Origin: Alicyclobacillus sacchari
Lineage (GTDB): Bacteria > Bacillota > Bacilli > Alicyclobacillales > Alicyclobacillaceae
DNA: 64,000 bases
Direction of reading: 5' to 3'
Assembly: GCF_004366795.1 (NCBI RefSeq)
Contig: NZ_SORF01000001.1
Coordinates: 310,001 to 374,000, forward strand
This document shows, piece by piece, positions 61,326 to 64,000 of this stretch. The position numbers and the translations under genes were made by a program. The stretch's first letter is position 1; every line of letters starts with the position of its first letter. Below the pieces are notes generated by a model. That model saw only the letters and a program-made list of their open reading frames with translations, was not told the DNA's origin and made no database searches.

Positions 61326-61973
61326 TCACTTATGAATGCGCACGGTCGCACTCATGCCTGGCGCCAACTGCCCAGTGTACGTCTGCAAGCGGATCGTCAC
61401 CGGAATGACCTGTGTCACCTTGGTGAAATTTGCGTTTGTGTTCGTCTGCGGGAGCAGCGAAAACGTCGAAGCGGTAGCTAAACCGATTTGCTGGACCACA
61501 CCAGAGAACGATGTTCCCGGATAAGCGTCGACATACACATCGACCGCCTGCCCCACGTGGACATCATTGATCTGTGTCTCCTTGATGTTAGCGGTGACCC
61601 ACAGGTTGTTCAGATTGTACGCGTAAGCAAGCGGCGTGCCCGCCGCGACAAACTCCCGATCCACCGCCGAGTTCTGCACAATGGTCGACGTCTGTGGCGC
61701 CGTGATGTTCACTGTCGCGGTACGCGTACCAGATGGCACCGAAATCGTTCCGATCACGTCGCCCGTGGCAAACTGTGTGCCTTCTGTACCATTCCACGAC
61801 GACAACTGACCGCTGGCTGGCGCCGCAATGACGATCTGTTGGCCCGTTACTTGGGCATCGTCGGTGCGCAGGTACTGGGTGGATTGGTGATAAAAGTAGT
61901 ACCCGACGAAACCAGCGGCGACGACGACCACGATGATGATGACTTGGATTAAAAGCAATCGCTTCGCGTTCAC
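61326..61973 (-). CDS. HlyD/EmrA-type membrane fusion protein
   Basis: The GTG at 61973 follows GAGGAGG. The 215 residues have a single N-terminal membrane helix (about 7-28), a biotinyl-lipoyl-like domain ('VIAAPASGQLSSWNGTEGTQF') and a beta-barrel part ('YVDAYPGTSFSGVVQQIGL'). It is short for the family, lacking most of the coiled-coil hairpin, as expected in a single-membrane cell. It works with the MFS protein next to it. Confidence 0.9.
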   Translation of the reverse strand: MNAKRLLLIQVIIIVVVVAAGFVGYYFYHQSTQYLRTDDAQVTGQQIVIAAPASGQLSSWNGTEGTQFATGDVIGTISVPSGTRTATVNITAPQTSTIVQNSAVDREFVAAGTPLAYAYNLNNLWVTANIKETQINDVHVGQAVDVYVDAYPGTSFSGVVQQIGLATASTFSLLPQTNTNANFTKVTQVIPVTIRLQTYTGQLAPGMSATVRIHK

Positions 61974-62077
61974 CCAAGATGCCTCCTCGTTTCCATGCTC
62001 TCAAGGCTAGGGTGTCCAAACGATACGAAAATTGATCGGCCGCTAAAACGAATTCGCTCTAGAACAATATGGAATGC

Positions 62078-62105
62078 AAAACCCACGGCGAATCGCCGTG
62101 GGTTT
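62078..62105 (-). terminator. terminator of the threonine aldolase gene
   Basis: AAACCCACGGCG and CGCCGTGGGTTT form a near-perfect stem with a three-base loop. On the minus strand it is followed by TTTT. Confidence 0.85.
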
Positions 62106-62142
62106 GTTGTGTAGCACCGGCCAAAAGCAGCAGTTGCTGCCG

Positions 62143-63192
62143 TCAGGCTGCGCCAAACTCCTTGATTGTCTCGTGGATTCTGTCGACCGCCGTCTCGACC
62201 TCGGCTTGACTGACGTCTTTGTGCGTCACAAAGCGTACGGTGCGAGGGCCGAAAGCGGTAGCCAACACGCCGTTTTTGGCGAGCTCCGCAATGAACGCAT
62301 CGGCCGTCGTGTGCGCATCGGTGAGCTCAGCAAGGACAATATTCGTTTGAACTGTATCCAACTTGACCGCGATCCCTTGCATATTGGCGAGTCGCTCCGC
62401 CAACAACTTCGCATTCGCATGATCTTCCGCCAGGCGTTCCACCATATTCGTCAAAGCCCAGATGCAAGGTGCAGCCAATACACCCGCCTGCCGCAACCCA
62501 CCGCCAAGGCGCTTTCGCCAGACCCGAGCGCGATCGATCATGCTCCACGAACCGACCACAACCGACCCAACAGGTGCGCCCAACCCTTTGGACAAACAGA
62601 ACTGCAACGAATCGACGTGGCTGGCCCACGTTCGTTCATCAATTCCGGACGCGACAACCGCGTTCCAGATACGCGCACCATCCATATGCAGCGGCACCCC
62701 TGCCTCGCGCGCAACGCTCGCCGTCGCCTGCAGAATCTCGATTGGCAACACCGTGCCTCCTGCCCGATTATGCGTGTTCTCGACGCAGATGAGTCCTGTC
62801 CTAGGTTGATGAATGTCGCGGGGACGGATGGCCCTGCGCACCTCCTCCGGATCCATGGCCCCCATGCGTCCGGCGATGGGCCGTGCCTGCGCCCCTGCGA
62901 TCACGCTGATCCCTGCGACCTCATAGTAAAATACGTGCGATTCGGCCTCGACAATGACCTCATCACCGCGTTCCGCCCATGCGGCAATGGCGACCTGGTT
63001 GCCTTGTGTGCCACTTGTGACAAACAGGGCCGCTTCCTTTCCGAATATGTCTGCGGCCAATTCTTCCAGCCTGCGAACCGTCGGGTCTTCTCCGTATACG
63101 TCATCGCCCACCTCGGCCTTGGCCATGAGCCGGCGCATCTGCTCGGTAGGCTGTGTCACCGTGTCGCTCCGCAAATCGATTCGCTTTCCCAT
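62143..63192 (-). CDS. ltaE: low-specificity L-threonine aldolase
   Basis: I take the ATG at 63192, ten bases after GGAG; a GTG two codons earlier is possible. The 349 residues have 'IDLRSDTVTQPTEQM', the His in 'VEAESHVFYYEVAG', 'HMDGARIWNA' and the pyridoxal-phosphate Lys K202 ('FCLSKGLGAPVGS'). It splits threonine or allo-threonine to glycine and acetaldehyde. It may be transcribed with the penicillin-binding protein upstream, since only 35 bases separate them. Confidence 0.92.
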   Translation of the reverse strand: MGKRIDLRSDTVTQPTEQMRRLMAKAEVGDDVYGEDPTVRRLEELAADIFGKEAALFVTSGTQGNQVAIAAWAERGDEVIVEAESHVFYYEVAGISVIAGAQARPIAGRMGAMDPEEVRRAIRPRDIHQPRTGLICVENTHNRAGGTVLPIEILQATASVAREAGVPLHMDGARIWNAVVASGIDERTWASHVDSLQFCLSKGLGAPVGSVVVGSWSMIDRARVWRKRLGGGLRQAGVLAAPCIWALTNMVERLAEDHANAKLLAERLANMQGIAVKLDTVQTNIVLAELTDAHTTADAFIAELAKNGVLATAFGPRTVRFVTHKDVSQAEVETAVDRIHETIKEFGAA

Positions 63193-63227
63193 CCTCACAT
63201 CACTCCGTATTGATCTTGTTCCCTTGA

Positions 63228-64000
63228 TCAGTGACTCTGCTCCGGCAACGTGTAAGCCGACGAAGATTTCCAATTTGCTGGGATCGCCGTACTCGTCCAG
63301 CCGCTCTTTGGCATGAACGGTTCGTGGTGTTCATTGAAGTAAGCATCGAGCATCTGCCGAGCGATGACGGCTGAAAACTGAGCGCCATAACCACCGCCTG
63401 GAGCCATCACGGCAATGGCGACTTGCGGATCATCGAGTGGCGCATAGCATATAAACACCGAGTTGTCGGTCGGCTTACCGCCCAGATAAATCTGCGCCGT
63501 GCCCGTCTTTCCGGCCACCTGGTATGGTGCACCAGCAAATGCAGAATACGCTGTTCCACTTGGGTTGGACGTCACACCATACATGCCCTGCTTAACCAAG
63601 TTCCACTGCCAACTGGCCGCCTGCACTTTCCCCTGAACTTGCGGTTTTACCGACTGCAATGGCTTCGCCCCAGAACTCGGCGTGCCGTTTTCCGTAAAGA
63701 CGTTTTCGAGCAAATGCGGCTTCAAGCGCAGCCCCTGATCCGCCAACGTCATCGCGTACTCCGCAAGCTGCATGGGCGTGAACTGCTGCGACTGGCCGAT
63801 GGCGGCGTCTGCCAAGCTGGCTGGCGATCCGTAGTTGACATACTTCCCGGTCTTCGCCACCGAAGCCTCACTTGCCTTCAGGTTGTACGGCACTTGACTA
63901 TTTCCCTGTGTATAGTCCTCGACATAGAACCGTCCAGCTGCTTCATATGGCAAGTCTACGCCTGTCGGATAGCCGAGCCCAAAGTCGACCTCACCCTGAA
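63228..64000 (-). CDS. penicillin-binding protein, transpeptidase domain (partial, 5' end outside the window)
   Basis: The frame is open to the window edge; a TTG at 63953 would be a false start, because coding continues upstream as 'DFGLGYPTGVDLPYEAAGRF', a typical class B stretch. About 257 residues are visible, with the KTG box 'VAGKTGTAQIYLGG' and 'GQSQQFTPMQLAEYAMTLAD'. The SxxK and SxN motifs lie outside. It cross-links peptidoglycan; PbpA/MrdA-like rod-shape or spore versions are possible. Confidence 0.88.
   Translation of the reverse strand, partial: QGEVDFGLGYPTGVDLPYEAAGRFYVEDYTQGNSQVPYNLKASEASVAKTGKYVNYGSPASLADAAIGQSQQFTPMQLAEYAMTLADQGLRLKPHLLENVFTENGTPSSGAKPLQSVKPQVQGKVQAASWQWNLVKQGMYGVTSNPSGTAYSAFAGAPYQVAGKTGTAQIYLGGKPTDNSVFICYAPLDDPQVAIAVMAPGGGYGAQFSAVIARQMLDAYFNEHHEPFMPKSGWTSTAIPANWKSSSAYTLPEQSH

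Noticed and set aside
1-64000. CRISPR array, tRNA or rRNA genes, prophage
   Set aside because: No regularly spaced direct repeats, no tRNA-like cloverleaf or rRNA signature, and no phage structural genes were seen on reading both strands.

Overview
The window looks like a chromosomal segment of a thermo-acidophilic, endospore-forming member of the Bacilli, most like Alicyclobacillus. Three things in the sequence point there: Gram-positive regulators and control RNAs (CodY, ArgR, an Ile-specific T-box, YerC/TrpR-like, YlbF, DUF3243), a small acid-soluble spore protein of the Tlp family, and a large gene set that fits the making of omega-cyclohexyl fatty acids from shikimate, a hallmark of that genus. 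Nearly all genes have a strong GGAGG-type ribosome binding site, and many start at GTG. I see no tRNA, rRNA, CRISPR array or intact insertion sequence.

Layout. 1-3.6 kb: a YtoI-type CBS/DRTGG regulator (cut by the window edge) divergent from a YitT-type membrane protein, then two tiny membrane proteins and a secreted helical protein. 3.6-9.3 kb: a more AT-rich stretch with a GT87-like glycosyltransferase and an amino-sugar operon (ROK regulator, APC permease, NagB). 9.4-16.5 kb: cysK, argR, DNA polymerase IV, small proteins, a UPF0173 hydrolase with a YlbF-family partner, a truncated haemoglobin coupled to an XRE regulator, queC and a HesB-like protein. 16.6-20.1 kb: T-box and ileS. 20.1-27.6 kb: GIY-YIG protein, alpha/beta hydrolase, an NCS1 permease with a Cys-rich tail and GlnR/TnrA-like boxes upstream, cysE, an M20 dipeptidase, codY, yerC. 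27.6-33.8 kb: XRE regulators sharing an operator-like motif, a GNAT enzyme, a YfhP-like membrane protein, proS, tlp and small hypotheticals.

33.8-48.9 kb is the main system: MDR alcohol dehydrogenase, acyl-CoA dehydrogenase, AMP ligase, acyl carrier protein, enoyl-reductase-type SDR and dienoyl-CoA reductase on one arm; a second AMP ligase, a second acyl-CoA dehydrogenase and a DAHP synthase on the other; then an ABM-domain protein, an SDR, a thioesterase, a second enoyl-reductase-type SDR and a FabF-like ketosynthase. Four transcripts leave two divergent promoter regions. Each region carries a facing pair of TTAGYACCTGGT-like boxes resembling FapR operators. The proposed logic is: DAHP synthase feeds shikimate; a ligase activates it on CoA or ACP; reductases and dehydrogenases convert the ring to cyclohexanecarboxyl thioester; this primes fatty acid synthesis.

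49-64 kb: aldo/keto reductase, HAD phosphatase, a methyl-accepting chemotaxis protein with almost no sensor domain, a hotdog thioesterase coupled to purU, a sulfate-assimilation and siroheme cluster (cysH, sulfite reductase, CobA-HemD fusion, SirB-like chelatase, divergent SirC-like dehydrogenase), an EmrAB-type efflux pair, low-specificity threonine aldolase and the C-terminal part of a penicillin-binding protein running off the end.
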